Assembly: GCA_016098155.1 (NCBI GenBank)
Contig: JAAAJB010000044.1
Span: 38,547-102,546 of the forward strand
Origin: Actinomortierella ambigua
Taxonomy: Eukaryota > Mortierellomycota > Mortierellomycetes > Mortierellales > Mortierellaceae
Reading direction: 5' to 3'
Length of the DNA stretch: 64,000 nt
This document shows positions 12,301 through 23,182 of the stretch, piece by piece (within the stretch, counting starts at the first letter, position 1; each line of letters opens with the position of its first letter). Position numbers and translations under genes: made by a program. Below the pieces are notes generated by a model that was not told the DNA's origin, did no database searches, and was given only the letters and a program-made list of their open reading frames with translations.

Positions 12301-15300
12301 CCTCCGTCTCCACGGCCCCAAGCCCGCGCTTCCGTGGTACCAACGATGACGATGATGTTGATGATGACGAAGCGGCCTCCGAGCCTGCATTCTTCGCCGG
12401 TCGTCCTACCCGTTTCACCACCACCACTTTGGGCGGTCGCCCCAGGCGCTTCGCTGCACTGCCGCTGCTACCGTGGCTACTGCTTCTACTGCCATGACCA
12501 CCAGACGAACGCCCAGGTGGGCGACCAGGACGTCGAGGCGTCGACGACGTCGTCGCATCCGACATCACCGACTCGTCGTCTCCACCACCACCAGTAGCAT
12601 CCGACGCTGGTTTTTTCCGGCCATGCAATGGCGGTCGTCCGCGCGGTCGTCCACTACTGATCATAGCTGATGCTGATGCTGCTGCTGCTGCCGTTGTTGT
12701 CAACGCCGTTGATCCAGAGTCTGCTCCCGCCGCCACCAACATCCCGCCACCGCCACCACCACCAACGACGACTTTGCTCCGCTTCCGCTTCATGTCATAC
12801 TCGGACGGATCAAATCGGTGCGGGGGTGCCTTGGTCGCCTGCCGCTTCGTGTTGGGCTCGACAATGTTGGCCCGCGAGATCTGGCTCGGGCTCTCCGATC
12901 GTCGTCGCTTCTTGTGCCCATCCGCTGCAGCAGCAGCAGCATCAGCATTCGCCAATCCACCGTCGTCATGACCATACAAGGACGAGGACGAGGACGAGGA
13001 CGAAGAGGAGGATGATCCACCACCACCACCCATCCGGCTACTCTCACCTTGTTGCTGCTGTAGCTGCAGCTTCTGTGCGGCAGCAGCCCGTCGTGCCGTC
13101 GTCGTCTTCGTCGTTGCTGTTGTCGTTGCTGATGTTGTTGGGGCAGTGCGTTTCGCAAACGGCATCGAGTCCAGTATGCGTTTCATCTTCCTCGTCTGTT
13201 CGGGCGTCATCTTTGTCTTGGCCGCCTGCTGCACCATATTGATCAGGGTCGACTCTTGCAAATCCGCCGGGATCTGTAGTTTCTTGGGCACGGGCGTGCC
13301 TCGCTCCACACATTCAATGATCGCCTTGGTGATCTTCAGCTCCTTGCTCCGGACCGAGGGCCGTTCCACCGTCCCCGTCCGATCACACGGGATCCCGGCC
13401 TTCGTACACCGCGCACACACCTTTTGGTTGTCGCACCGCCGGTGCTGCTGTCGACAGTACAGGCATGACGTCGGTCCCAGGAAATATCCCGGTGGTCGCC
13501 CCGGTCGTCGCTTGATCGGCTTCCCATCGGGTCCGAGCGCCGGCGCCGGCGCTTGCGGCACGTACGCGGGGATGTGGCCGCGGATCGTCGCCAGAATCGC
13601 CTCGGATCGTTTCTGAAACAGGAGCTCTTCTATATATATTGTTTTTTGAAAAGTCATGAAGCAACAAATAAAGTCAGAATATAGAGTGTTCCATCTAATC
13701 GGCCTAAAAAAGCGAATTATACAAAAAAACCTACCGATGGCCTTGATCTGATCGTCCTTCGCTGAGCTAGCAGCAGCAAGGGTCTTCTTCAACTCTGACA
13801 CCGAGATGGTCTGGACCACGCCCTGGGCATTCCTCACAGACATCTCTGGCATCTCCTCGCCATTCTCAGCCGCTTCAATCAACGATGCAATATCCATTGT
13901 TGTTGATTTTGTTGCCATCGTCGTTGCTGTCAACGCTGCAGAAACAGTGCCTGCTTTGGTCACATGGCTACTGCTGCTCGTCGTGGCAGTGTTGGCAGTG
14001 TTGGCAGTGTTGGCAGTGCCAGCAGTGGTGGCAATGGCAGTCTTTGGGGCATCGACCGTACCCTTAGCACTGTTACTACCACCATCCTCACTGCTGCTGC
14101 TGGTGGTGGCGATGATACTAAGCCCATTGGTCACCCCGTCTTCTTCCCCTCCTTCCATGCTCGCCACCTTCTTCTCCTTCCCTTTGCCCTTCTCAATCCT
14201 CTCCACTACATTCGTCGTCGTTGCTGCTGCTGCTGCTGCTGCTGCCGCCGCTGCCGCCGCCGCTACTTCAGCAGTCACGTCATTGGCACTAGCACTGGCA
14301 CTGGCACCATCAGCACCAGCACCGACACTACCGACGGTCGTAGTCGATCCCAGCGACAACTTGACTGCCGTCCCATTCACGACCGCCCACGATCTTGGCT
14401 CGGGTTTCTTGGGCGGTGGGCGTGGCGGCTTGGTCTGCACGGCATGGCCCCGCTCGTCCAGCAGCACTTTGCGTCGTCGACCCGACCGTAGCGCAGCCTT
14501 GATCAGTACCCGCTCACTGCTGCCCTCCACCTGGACGATCTCTTCTATCGACGCTGCCGCTGCTGCCTCTGCTGCCGCTGCTGCCGCTGCCTCTGCTGCT
14601 GCCTCTGCTGCCGCTACTGCCGATGGATCCTCATTTTCTGTTGCAGTTGTTGTGGTGGTTGATGACGCTGCTGTTACTTCGCCGGCTTCTGTTGAGGCTT
14701 CGTGCGACCCGGAGAGGCTATCCGTGGCTTGCGCTGATGTCTCTGTCGTCGAATGGGCTATCATTTTTCCCACAGATAACAAATAGACGGTGGATAGGCA
14801 GGGAGAAAGGAGAAGGTAAAAACAAAAACAAAAAAAAATAGAAAGGTGAGCACGTCGTGAAAGCCTTTTTTCGGAATAGGGGTAGAGGTAGGGGTAAGGG
14901 AAAGGGTAGACCCCAAGGGAGGAAAAAAAAGTTACCTTGAGTATGATCGGTGGTGTTTATCGTCTCTAGCACCATGGAGTGGTGATCATCCACCATTGCA
15001 GACACGTCGTTTGGATCAATCACCACCAAACCCACCACGGTCGGTGTAGCCGCATGCGTGCTCGAGATTGTCGCCTCCTCCTCCTCTTCGGAGCGATCAT
15101 TGCTGCTGCTGGTGATCGCAAGTTGGTGATCAGCGCTCAGCATCTCAACATCAGTGTCGTTGCTGATGGCAAAGTTACTGTCATCCTGCATGTCGTTGCT
15201 AACTGCCATATGACTGGTCTTAGTGGTGGAAGCCATCGCCATGGTTGTTGTTGTCGTCGTCATCGTTCTGATGGCAGCACTGCTTGACGCGGAATTGTTC

Positions 15301-15524
15301 TTCTTCTTCTTCTTCTTGTCCGACTTTTCTGCATTGTCCGCGTCCGCGTTTGCCTCTCCCTCCTGGGCGACCGAGCTTGAGCTGTTGCTGGTGGTAGCAG
15401 CATCCTTCTTGGCGAGGATCTGCATCTTGATTTGCAGCGACTCTTCCTCGTTTGGATGCGATCTGATCATCCGCATTGTTGCCAGCATCTCCTCTTCTTC
15501 CTTGCGCAACGCTGCTTCTGCCAT
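9330..15524 (-). CDS. Ash1-like SET-domain histone methyltransferase with AT-hooks and a Zn(II)2Cys6 cluster
   Basis: Six exons (15524-14936, 14757-13735, 13629-11764, 11634-11414, 11313-11096, 10998-9330) join in phase to 1,861 residues. Order of parts: a Ser/Ala/Thr-rich N-terminus; an AT-hook (R-R-P-G-R-P-P-G, about 578-585); a Cys6 cluster with spacing C-x2-C-x6-C-x5-C-x2-C-x6-C at residues 593-619; four more R-G-R-P/G-R-P hooks; an AWS domain (starting C-H-C at 1176, ending N-Q-R-F-Q); a SET domain (G-F-G-I-R, N-H-S-C at 1304-1307, Y-D-Y-N-F at 1340-1344); and a post-[11 protein letters not shown] (1355-1362). A poly-His/Gln/Asp/Glu tail follows. AWS-SET-postSET of this type is the H3K36 methyltransferase class (Ash1/NSD/Set2), and the T-Y-D-Y-N-F-x-S-F form is most like Ash1. 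It should act in the nucleus on chromatin. The start used is the first ATG of the open frame. That frame stays open upstream without an ATG, so an earlier 5' exon is possible. Confidence 0.88.
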
Positions 15525-18218
15525 TGCTTCTTGCGTTACAGGCACTGCAGCGGCTCGCTTTGCAGCGGCTCCTTTGGCACTTTGTAAATGTTGTTTTGTG
15601 TATATTGAGTATTGGATGATAAGGCAATGGAAATTAACAAATTAGCTTTCTTTTTTTTTTTTGTTTCTCCGTTCATAAAGGGTCATTCCCCACACTATCC
15701 ATCCCGCAACAGGGTTGCAGTGTAAAAGGAGCTATGTGGTAATGATAGGAATGTAAAAGAAAAAAAGGGCCCTGTAAAAGCCTTCTTCGGTCTTTTTCTG
15801 TCCCACTCTGCTGGGTTCAAGACCTGTTCGGAAAAAAAAGACGCGTTTTTTTCCTCTCTCTTTCTTCCTCCTCCTCTCATTCCCAAACAAAAAGAACCCT
15901 TGAGTGCATATAAAAAAAATTGGCACAGGTCGCACAAAAGTTGAATACCACCACAACGGTGATGGACTGATAACGGGCAGTGTGATTCTATCACCCATGA
16001 AAAAAAAACAGGAGACAAAAGAGTGGGAAGGCCAAGAAAGAAAGAAAACAAGGTCTGGTACTTTGACACAGAAATAAACAAGAGAAAAAAAAAGAACCAC
16101 ATCTCATTGTCCGATTCCATCCAGGACAGTCGCCATGCATAGTTCCGCCACGCCAGGTCAAGACCTATTCGGGGCTCGACAATGAATGAAGAGTTGCGGA
16201 TCTAATTCCTCGCGGCTGGAATGGGTGCGGACAAAACTGTGAAGGGGTGGGTGGCAAGAATAAAAAAAAAACAAAGGGACGAGGTCGTTTTTTTTTTTTT
16301 TTTTTGTTGAGCATGTGCCTTGTTTTTACGAGCTTACCTTCTCTTTGGCGGCATGTTCTTTTTGGAATGTCACCCACGCGCCTTATAGACGGGTTAAAGG
16401 TGCAAACGAACAATGATGTCGAGTGGGGTTGCAGGTAGGGGGTTTTGGAGTAGAGGTGCGAAGGGGTGGGAATCAGGGCTGCTTGGGATGTCACAATGGC
16501 GAGACGATGATCTTTCAAAGTATTTAGATGTGTTGTTCAATGAAAAAGAAAAAAAAACACACACACCAGTGAGATGGCGACTTTTTTTTGAATTCCCACT
16601 CCAGAGAAATCTAAAAAAGAGAGGTTTTTGGCAGGAAAGACTTCGAGTCGGGGCGGAGCAAGAAAATAGAAAGACTAAAAAAGTCGCGCGCCAGGCCTGG
16701 TCGTGTGGGAGGTTTTTTTCTCCGTTTGAACGGGGACGGACTGACGGCCTCTGAGCAGCAGGAGAAATAAAATATATACAACAAGGGAATGGGAACAATC
16801 AAAAGAGTAGAATAGGGTAGAATAGGGTAGATGGAGAGAAGAGCCAACAACGCGTCAGTCGCCAATGCCAAGATGAAAGAATGTGTGTCAAGTGTGATTG
16901 AGGTACAAGAGACAATGAAAAAAAAAAGGGAGGAGAGAAGAATACAAAAAAGTGGGTTGCGATATTTTTCTTGTGTTGTTGTGGGCCTAGCGACGACTAT
17001 TACGACAACAATAATAGCAGCAACAACAGCAGCAACAACAACAACAACAACAGGGGTGAATACACAGGAAGGATGGGATTGTTAAGAAAAGGAGGAGGGG
17101 GGTGTGAGGAAGGGGATGAGTGAGCGAGAGAGAGAAAGAGAGATAGAGAGAGACAAGAGGGGTGGGATTGGGGTCTTTGCGAGTGAGCATGCGACCAATG
17201 GCTTGCTTGCTCTTCTTTCTTTTCCTCTGCTGTAAACAAAGAAAAGGACCCAGAAAAACCTCCTCCCCAACTCTCGCCCTCCCCACCTCCGCCAACCTCG
17301 CTCGGCGACAACGCCAGCCACGGCCATAGAGTTGTTGGCCCCACCACCAGCTTTCCCTTGCCCTTGCCCTTGCGGAGGAAATGATGGCATGGAGTGCGTG
17401 CACCACGAGATATCGAGGTAGCTCTGCGACCTGCTGTCGTGGGTCCTGGACCCCTCCCCAAAGATACATAGACAAGCATACGGGACTCCAAGATGGATAG
17501 ACTGCTATACTACTACCAAGCCAGACATACTCCAAGTGGGGTTGGACCAACACAGACAAGGCGGGCGGGGGAAGAGAAGGGGGTGGGGGGGATAAAGAGC
17601 ATCCAACGAAGGTGAGTGTGGTCCATACGACATGACGTGGACGGGAAGGAATAGGCTGCAAAAAAGGCGTCTTGCAGGACAAGACAGTGGAACCCTTGTT
17701 CATAGCGACTGTGAAGGGCTCCGCCACGGACTTTTTCTTTTCATGTTTCATGCAACAGACAGCATCCCCCCACCCCACCCACCCACCCACCAGCACCTGA
17801 AGAACATTCCCGTCCCGCGCCATACATAAAATGGCGCTTCTCTCGGACAAGGTGAATTTGTGACAGAGTTTGTTCCGCATCCCTGAATCCCAATGCACAT
17901 AGATGTACTCTTCCCCACTCACTCTTCCAAAGCGGTGGTGAAAAAAAAAAATTATAAGGAAAAAAAATTTTAATGGTACAGCTGCAACCAAAAAAGTGGG
18001 GTAAATGAAAGGTATGAACAAGTTCCACCCGTGTATGACAGGAATGGAAGAAGAAGAAGAAACATATACAAGTGTGTCTGCGCAAGAAGACAAGTTTGTG
18101 TGTGTGTGTGTGTGTGTGTGTGAAGAGATAGAGAGAGAGAGAGAGAGAAAGAGCAAAAAAAAAAATAACAAGGTATAACTGCCAAAGCATCAAGCGCTGA
18201 CATTTCTCTTTCTTCTGT
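15525..18218. other. 2.7 kb spacer between SET gene start and kinase gene end
   Basis: Probably holds the SET-gene promoter and the kinase 3' UTR. The long minus-strand frame between 16987 and 18171 is translated CT/GT/homopolymer sequence and is not supported as a gene. A GT run and a GA run sit near 18096-18150. Confidence 0.55.
18096..18150. repeat. (GT)n followed by (GA)n microsatellite
   Basis: About 27 bases of GT repeat, then a GA-rich run, just downstream (in gene orientation) of the kinase stop codon. It is probably transcribed in the 3' UTR. Confidence 0.9.
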
Positions 18219-21200
18219 TCAGAATCGCATCGATCCCATACCAAAAAAGGCCGATGCACTCATTCCGCCTCCGACGCCTCCACCACTCGAGAAACGCGCA
18301 ACATCGCTATTGCTGTCCTCGAGCGTCGTGCCTTGGCACCATGCGCTGTCCATCACCTGGTCAATCCGCCACCGCTGTTCCGGTTTAGCATGGAACATCT
18401 TACGCAGCAGATCCCGTGCCTCGCGACTACTCTCCGTCGGGTCGTCATAATGCCCGTTCAGGATCTGATACTGCAGTCGTGGCTCGTACTCGTCCTGGAA
18501 CGGCAACCGGCCCGTCAACAGCGCATACAGCACCACCCCCAACGACCACACGTCCGACGACGCCGTCTTTAGTGGGACACAGCTCCGAAGTTGCTCTGGC
18601 GAACAGTATGCCAACGATCCTCCTACCATCTGTTCTTCGTCCTCCACTGCCTCATCGCATTCATCCTCCTGACCCTCCCCGGCGGCATCCTCCATCACCA
18701 CATCCAACCCCGTCAGGCTCTGGCTCCGCTCTTGTCTCGAGCCAAGCAGGCCATGCTGGGTGGTCGCCGACGATGATGACATCGACAGGGATGACGACGA
18801 CGAAGACGACAACATCAACTCGGACGCCTGTGACTGCGACGACGACGACTCGGACGACCTGCACGAGCCATGGCTGCTGCTGCTGTTGCTCGGCGACGAC
18901 GATGACGCGTTGCCAAACGTCGGCGACAGCGGCGAGTCGAAAAAGTAATTGGCCGCCTCCTCGTTCTGACACTCGGCCAGTCCGAAATCGCACACCTTCC
19001 ACGTCCCATCCTCGTGCTGCAGCACATTCTCCAGCTTGATATCCCGGTGCACAATCTGCTTCTCCACATGCATATACCGCACCGCCGCCGCAATCTGGTT
19101 AAAGATCTTTCGGGCTTCCTCCTCTGGCAAGCCCGTCGTCGTGCTGGTGGTGGGTGCTGACAACGAACCCCACGCCGAACTTGCCGCCGTTGCCGCAGTC
19201 TTCTTGCCCGCCGTCCTTTTCGCCAAATAGTCCAAGAGACTACCTCCCGTGCACAGCTCGCAAAACACAAACGTCGCACACGGTAGCTTCTCCACCGCCA
19301 CAAACGGCACCACATTCGGATGCGACAGCCGGCTCCAGATTGCAACCTCTTTCCTCAGCATGCGATGAATCCGCCCGTTGATCGCCTTGCCACCGTCCGT
19401 TCGCGCCTTGACCACTTTGACCGCCACCCGCGCCACCAGGCCATCCACCTGCGTCGCAAACGCCTCCCGTACCACCGAGAATCCGCCGTGGCCAATCACT
19501 TTGCCCATGATAAAGTCTCCCACGGCCTCTCCCTCATCATCGGCATTCACCAGCGCCGGCGTCGTCACATCCACCAGATTCGACAAAAATGCCACTGCGG
19601 GCGAATACGGCAGCGAACTGTACGAAGACGATGTGACCATCGGTGTCGTTGGTGACACCGTCGGTACCGGGTTCGACTGTGGGCCAAAAGATGATGAAGA
19701 CGACAGCGTCGATCCCGTCGGACACGCGGGGAAGTAGCTGCCGCTGCCGCCTCCACTTGCCATTGCAGTCATCGTCATGTTTCCTCCTGTGCCTCCTCCT
19801 CCCCCACCATTCAGGAGCGGTCGCAAGCCACCAGACGACAGCGTCCGCGACCGATGTAGTCGATTGATCGGGAATGACGGCGTCTGCTCCGGTGCCCGCC
19901 ACGACAGTGACAACTGGTCCAGCGAGTTTACCAGTGCTGGATTCGCCGTTCGCGGCGACGTGGGCGACAGTGACGGCAACAGCACATTCTGCTGGTACTG
20001 CAGCGACGACGACGACGACGACGACGACGATATTGGGGGTGCCGGTGGAAGCGACGAGTTTTTCAACGTCGACCACGGTGATGACGACGAAAAGGCCGAC
20101 GCCATGGGCCTGGTCACGTTCAGGTGATCATACTGTTGCTGCTGCTGTTGCTGTTGTTGTCTTTCTTTCTCCTGGCCCTGGCCCTGACCCTGGCATTCCC
20201 TCTCCCCTTTCTCCTTTTGCTGGAGCAACGACATGCTGAGGTGGCCCTCGGGGCGCGACTGTGGACCCGAAAAATCATTCAATTTGCTGCCACAGTTCAA
20301 CCCAGTGGTGGCAGTAGAGGCAGTAGTAGTAGCAGTAGTAGTCGTGGTAGTAGGTACATCGGCAGCACTAGCGGTAGAGGGTGTCTCTCTTGCCTTGAAT
20401 GCTTCGCTGATACTGCCGTTGCTACCAGCAGTACTGGTGGTATTGGTATTGGTGTGGGTATGGGTATGGGTATGAGTGGAGGGGATACTGTGGGTGCTAG
20501 CGTTGGTGGTGCCAGTGTTGTTGCCAGAGAAGGGACGTCGGAGACACTCTGAGGAGGTGTCGATCGTGATGCTAGGGTGAAGGTGTTGTGAGAGATGCGC
20601 TGTGCCTCTGTTGACCCGCAACGAAGGCGTGGGAGTGAGGGAGGGTGAAGGTGCAGATGCGGTGGCGGTGGTGGTCATGTTCATCGCTGTGCCAACGACT
20701 CCCTCCGATGATGCGCCTCGTGCCACCGCGTGAGTCGTCTGCGCGCCCCCCAAACAAGATAGCGAATCATCGTTACCAACAGAGTCGTTTGTACCACTGG
20801 CGCTAAGGGTGGTCACAGGCGATTTTCTCCTATCTTCCGACATTGCGTGGCTCTCTTGTTGTTGTTGTTGTTGCTGCTGCTGCTGTTCTTGTTGATGTTG
20901 ATGATGTTGTTGCTGTTGTTGCACATGTTGGTGCTGCTGCAGACCTTGTTTGAGAGACTGCTGGTGCTGCTGCTGTTGTTGTTGGCCTGATTCCCGAGTA
21001 ACCCGTCTTGTAGCATTGCTAGTTGGTGTGGTCGTACTGGGAGGTGGGGAAGGAGGAAGAAGGTGAAGGGGCTCAGGAGTTGTTACTGTGATGGCTGCTG
21101 CTGCTGCTGCTGCTGCTGCTACTACCGTAGTTGCATGTGCTCCTCCTCGCTGTCCATTCTCATTTCGCTGCAGAGCGCCCCTTTCTTGCGCAGGCCGACC

Positions 21201-22049
21201 TTTCTCCACCAGTTGTTTCTCCACGATTGGCTCTGCATCTTCTTCTTTGACGTCGTTTTTGGTGCTGTTTGCATGAGTCTCACCCACCCTGCTCTTCTTT
21301 TTCTTCATCCTATCCTCCTGCTCCTCCACCACCTCCTCCTCCTCCTCTTCCACCACCACCACCTCCTCGTCCTCATTTTCTTCCTCCACCTCCTGTTGCC
21401 CCTTCCGTATAGCATGTATGCCTTGAAAGCTGCGACGGTGCGGGGGCATTGACGTCAGGAAAGAGCGGGGCTTGGGCGACGAGGAGCCCAGCATAAACGC
21501 GCTCTCGTCCGACATGTAGGCCGGAGCATGCTGCGAAGGGTGCAGAGGATGGCCCGGGTACGTCTGGAGGGAGTGCCGTTGCTGCTGGCGCTGCTGGCGC
21601 TGGTACTGCCGGTGGTTCTCCTCCAATCGCACTTTCTGCTGCTGGCGCCCAAAGCTATCGATCCCATCACCGCCTCCATCACTACCACGATGATCATATT
21701 GAGCCTCTTCGTCATCGGAGGCAAAGAGGGCTTCCTCTACAGGGCTATCTTCGAGATAATCATCAAACAGATTGAGCGGTCGTCGACCACCTGAACCGAG
21801 AAGCGTAGAAGCTCTATCGCTGTCGAGACAGCCGCCGTGGGAGTGGGAGCGCTTGACCAGCGGGGGTCTCTGATGTTGATGTTGATGGTGGTGGGGGTGG
21901 TGGTGAGGGTGATGGTGTAGCGGCTGTTGCCTCTGGAGGTGAAAGGATGGCCCCGAGTGCAAGTCGCGGCTACTAGTGTTACTGCCGGTGGTGGTGTTGT
22001 TGTTGGAACGAGAAGTTGGAATAGGTTGAGGTGACGAGTGAGTATTCAT
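18219..22049 (-). CDS. Large Ser/Thr protein kinase (CAMK-like) with activation-loop insertion
   Basis: One uninterrupted exon encodes 1,276 residues, starting M-N-T-H-S-S. Residues 1 to about 840 are low complexity: Gln/His runs, Thr/Ala/Ser runs and an acidic block. The kinase domain occupies roughly 845-1235. It shows a Gly-loop I-G-H-G-G-F-S-V-V, A-V-K-V-V, H-R-D-I-K-L-E-N (about 1000), D-F-G-L-A (about 1021), S-P-E in place of A-P-E (about 1151), and D-V-W-S-L-G-V-V-L-Y. All catalytic residues appear intact. Between DFG and SPE there are about 130 residues, mostly Ser-rich and acidic, where family members have 20-30. A second, shorter Ala/Thr/Ser insertion lies before the helix containing E-E-A-R-K-I-F. 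The layout resembles CAMK-group fungal kinases, but I cannot name the subfamily. Ends F-G-M-G-S-M-R-F. Confidence 0.88.
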   Translation of the reverse strand: MNTHSSPQPIPTSRSNNNTTTGSNTSSRDLHSGPSFHLQRQQPLHHHPHHHPHHHQHQHQRPPLVKRSHSHGGCLDSDRASTLLGSGGRRPLNLFDDYLEDSPVEEALFASDDEEAQYDHRGSDGGGDGIDSFGRQQQKVRLEENHRQYQRQQRQQQRHSLQTYPGHPLHPSQHAPAYMSDESAFMLGSSSPKPRSFLTSMPPHRRSFQGIHAIRKGQQEVEEENEDEEVVVVEEEEEEVVEEQEDRMKKKKSRVGETHANSTKNDVKEEDAEPIVEKQLVEKGRPAQERGALQRNENGQRGGAHATTVVAAAAAAAAAITVTTPEPLHLLPPSPPPSTTTPTSNATRRVTRESGQQQQQQHQQSLKQGLQQHQHVQQQQQHHQHQQEQQQQQQQQQQESHAMSEDRRKSPVTTLSASGTNDSVGNDDSLSCLGGAQTTHAVARGASSEGVVGTAMNMTTTATASAPSPSLTPTPSLRVNRGTAHLSQHLHPSITIDTSSECLRRPFSGNNTGTTNASTHSIPSTHTHTHTHTNTNTTSTAGSNGSISEAFKARETPSTASAADVPTTTTTTATTTASTATTGLNCGSKLNDFSGPQSRPEGHLSMSLLQQKEKGERECQGQGQGQEKERQQQQQQQQQYDHLNVTRPMASAFSSSSPWSTLKNSSLPPAPPISSSSSSSSSLQYQQNVLLPSLSPTSPRTANPALVNSLDQLSLSWRAPEQTPSFPINRLHRSRTLSSGGLRPLLNGGGGGGTGGNMTMTAMASGGGSGSYFPACPTGSTLSSSSSFGPQSNPVPTVSPTTPMVTSSSYSSLPYSPAVAFLSNLVDVTTPALVNADDEGEAVGDFIMGKVIGHGGFSVVREAFATQVDGLVARVAVKVVKARTDGGKAINGRIHRMLRKEVAIWSRLSHPNVVPFVAVEKLPCATFVFCELCTGGSLLDYLAKRTAGKKTAATAASSAWGSLSAPTTSTTTGLPEEEARKIFNQIAAAVRYMHVEKQIVHRDIKLENVLQHEDGTWKVCDFGLAECQNEEAANYFFDSPLSPTFGNASSSSPSNSSSSHGSCRSSESSSSQSQASELMLSSSSSSSLSMSSSSATTQHGLLGSRQERSQSLTGLDVVMEDAAGEGQEDECDEAVEDEEQMVGGSLAYCSPEQLRSCVPLKTASSDVWSLGVVLYALLTGRLPFQDEYEPRLQYQILNGHYDDPTESSREARDLLRKMFHAKPEQRWRIDQVMDSAWCQGTTLEDSNSDVARFSSGGGVGGGMSASAFFGMGSMRF
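20857..20990 (-). repeat. CAG/CAA tract encoding poly-Gln in the kinase
   Basis: Mixed CAG/CAA (read on the - strand) with interspersed His codons encodes a Gln/His-rich stretch in the N-terminal half of the kinase. Confidence 0.9.
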
Positions 22050-23151
22050 TCAGGACAAATACAAAAATACACGGTTTTTTTGGAAAGAGTGAATGGAGAG
22101 GTAGAGAAATGGGGAATGACAAAAAAAAAAAGAACCGGAGAATGAGTGTAAGAGAGAGAGAGAGACAAAGAAAAAAAAAGAAAGAAAGAAAAAGAAAGAG
22201 AGAGAGAGAGAGCAAGAGAGATATAGAGGTATAGAGGCAGAGGGAAGACAATTTGACACACCCACCCTCCAACCCACGGAAAAAAAGAATAAAGGAGGAA
22301 AAAGTGTACCACTGATTTGATAAGGCCGAAACTTTTGCTTATCAGCTGTGGCACATGCCACTGTGTTGTGCCATACAATCCCCCACCCACCCCCTTCCCT
22401 GTCGTTCGCTCTCTCCCATCGCCCCCTCATCTCTGCCTTTTGTTTTTTTTCTTTCCCGTTCACAGATCGCTGCTCGTGTCTCTACTGCCTCGTGCATCGC
22501 ATGGCTGTGGTGGGTAGGTGGTGGGCATTCCCAACATACAGAGGTGAGGAGCACATGAGGGCCCATTAATAAAAGTCGCCACTTTTTAAGTCTAACTGAC
22601 ATCAGCAGCTCTCTTCATTATTTTTTTTGATGGTGCCTAAACCTTGTTTGCATAGACAGCTCCGGGTCCATCCATCACATCACAAGGCGTTCCTGCTGGG
22701 AGTACTGGCAAGCATACCTCACATGCCACTCCAGCCAATGGCGGCTCGCTTCCCCTTCATGCATTGCAGCATCTGTTGGTAGACTACGAAGGTTTTTTGG
22801 TGTAACCTCGCTTTCCCGTCTCTCTCTCTCTCACTCACTCTCTTCCCACCTGCTGTCCTACGACGCTCGCTCCATCCGCCCTCGAGGGAAGAGCCGCTTG
22901 CCCCTTTTGGCCCTTGGCTGACCAAAACTGGCAAGAAATCTCGGGTCAAACGCAGGGCAAGTGAGACTTGATAACAACAGGGTTTACACAACACAACACA
23001 ACAAGTGGGAGGACTTTTTTTTTTGTCATTTCGACTCTCAGAAAACCAAATTGATGAGGGGGGTGGGTTTTTTTTGGGTGCGTATGTATATGTACAGAGA
23101 GAAAGAGAGTGAAAGAAAGAGAGGGTACAAAGTGATATGATACGTCTGTGC

Positions 23152-23180
<29 letters not shown>
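22050..23180. other. Spacer between kinase start and Dp gene end
   Basis: GA-rich leader of the kinase (22130-22260), then mixed low-complexity sequence and a long poly-T directly 3' of the Dp stop codon. No gene is seen. Confidence 0.6.

Positions 23181-23182
<2 letters not shown>

Noticed and set aside
12670..13242. Antisense frames over the zinc-cluster exon
   Set aside because: Created by repetitive Ser/Ala/Gln codons read backwards. No splice or domain support.
13806..14786. 326-residue + strand frame
   Set aside because: Antisense shadow of the Ala/Ser/Thr-rich exon of the SET methyltransferase. The opposite strand has phase-consistent exons and real domains.
16987..18171. 394-residue open frame on the - strand
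   Set aside because: Composition is Leu/Ser/Phe/His from CT, GT and homopolymer tracts. It contains no domain, and the region fits kinase 3' UTR plus SET promoter.
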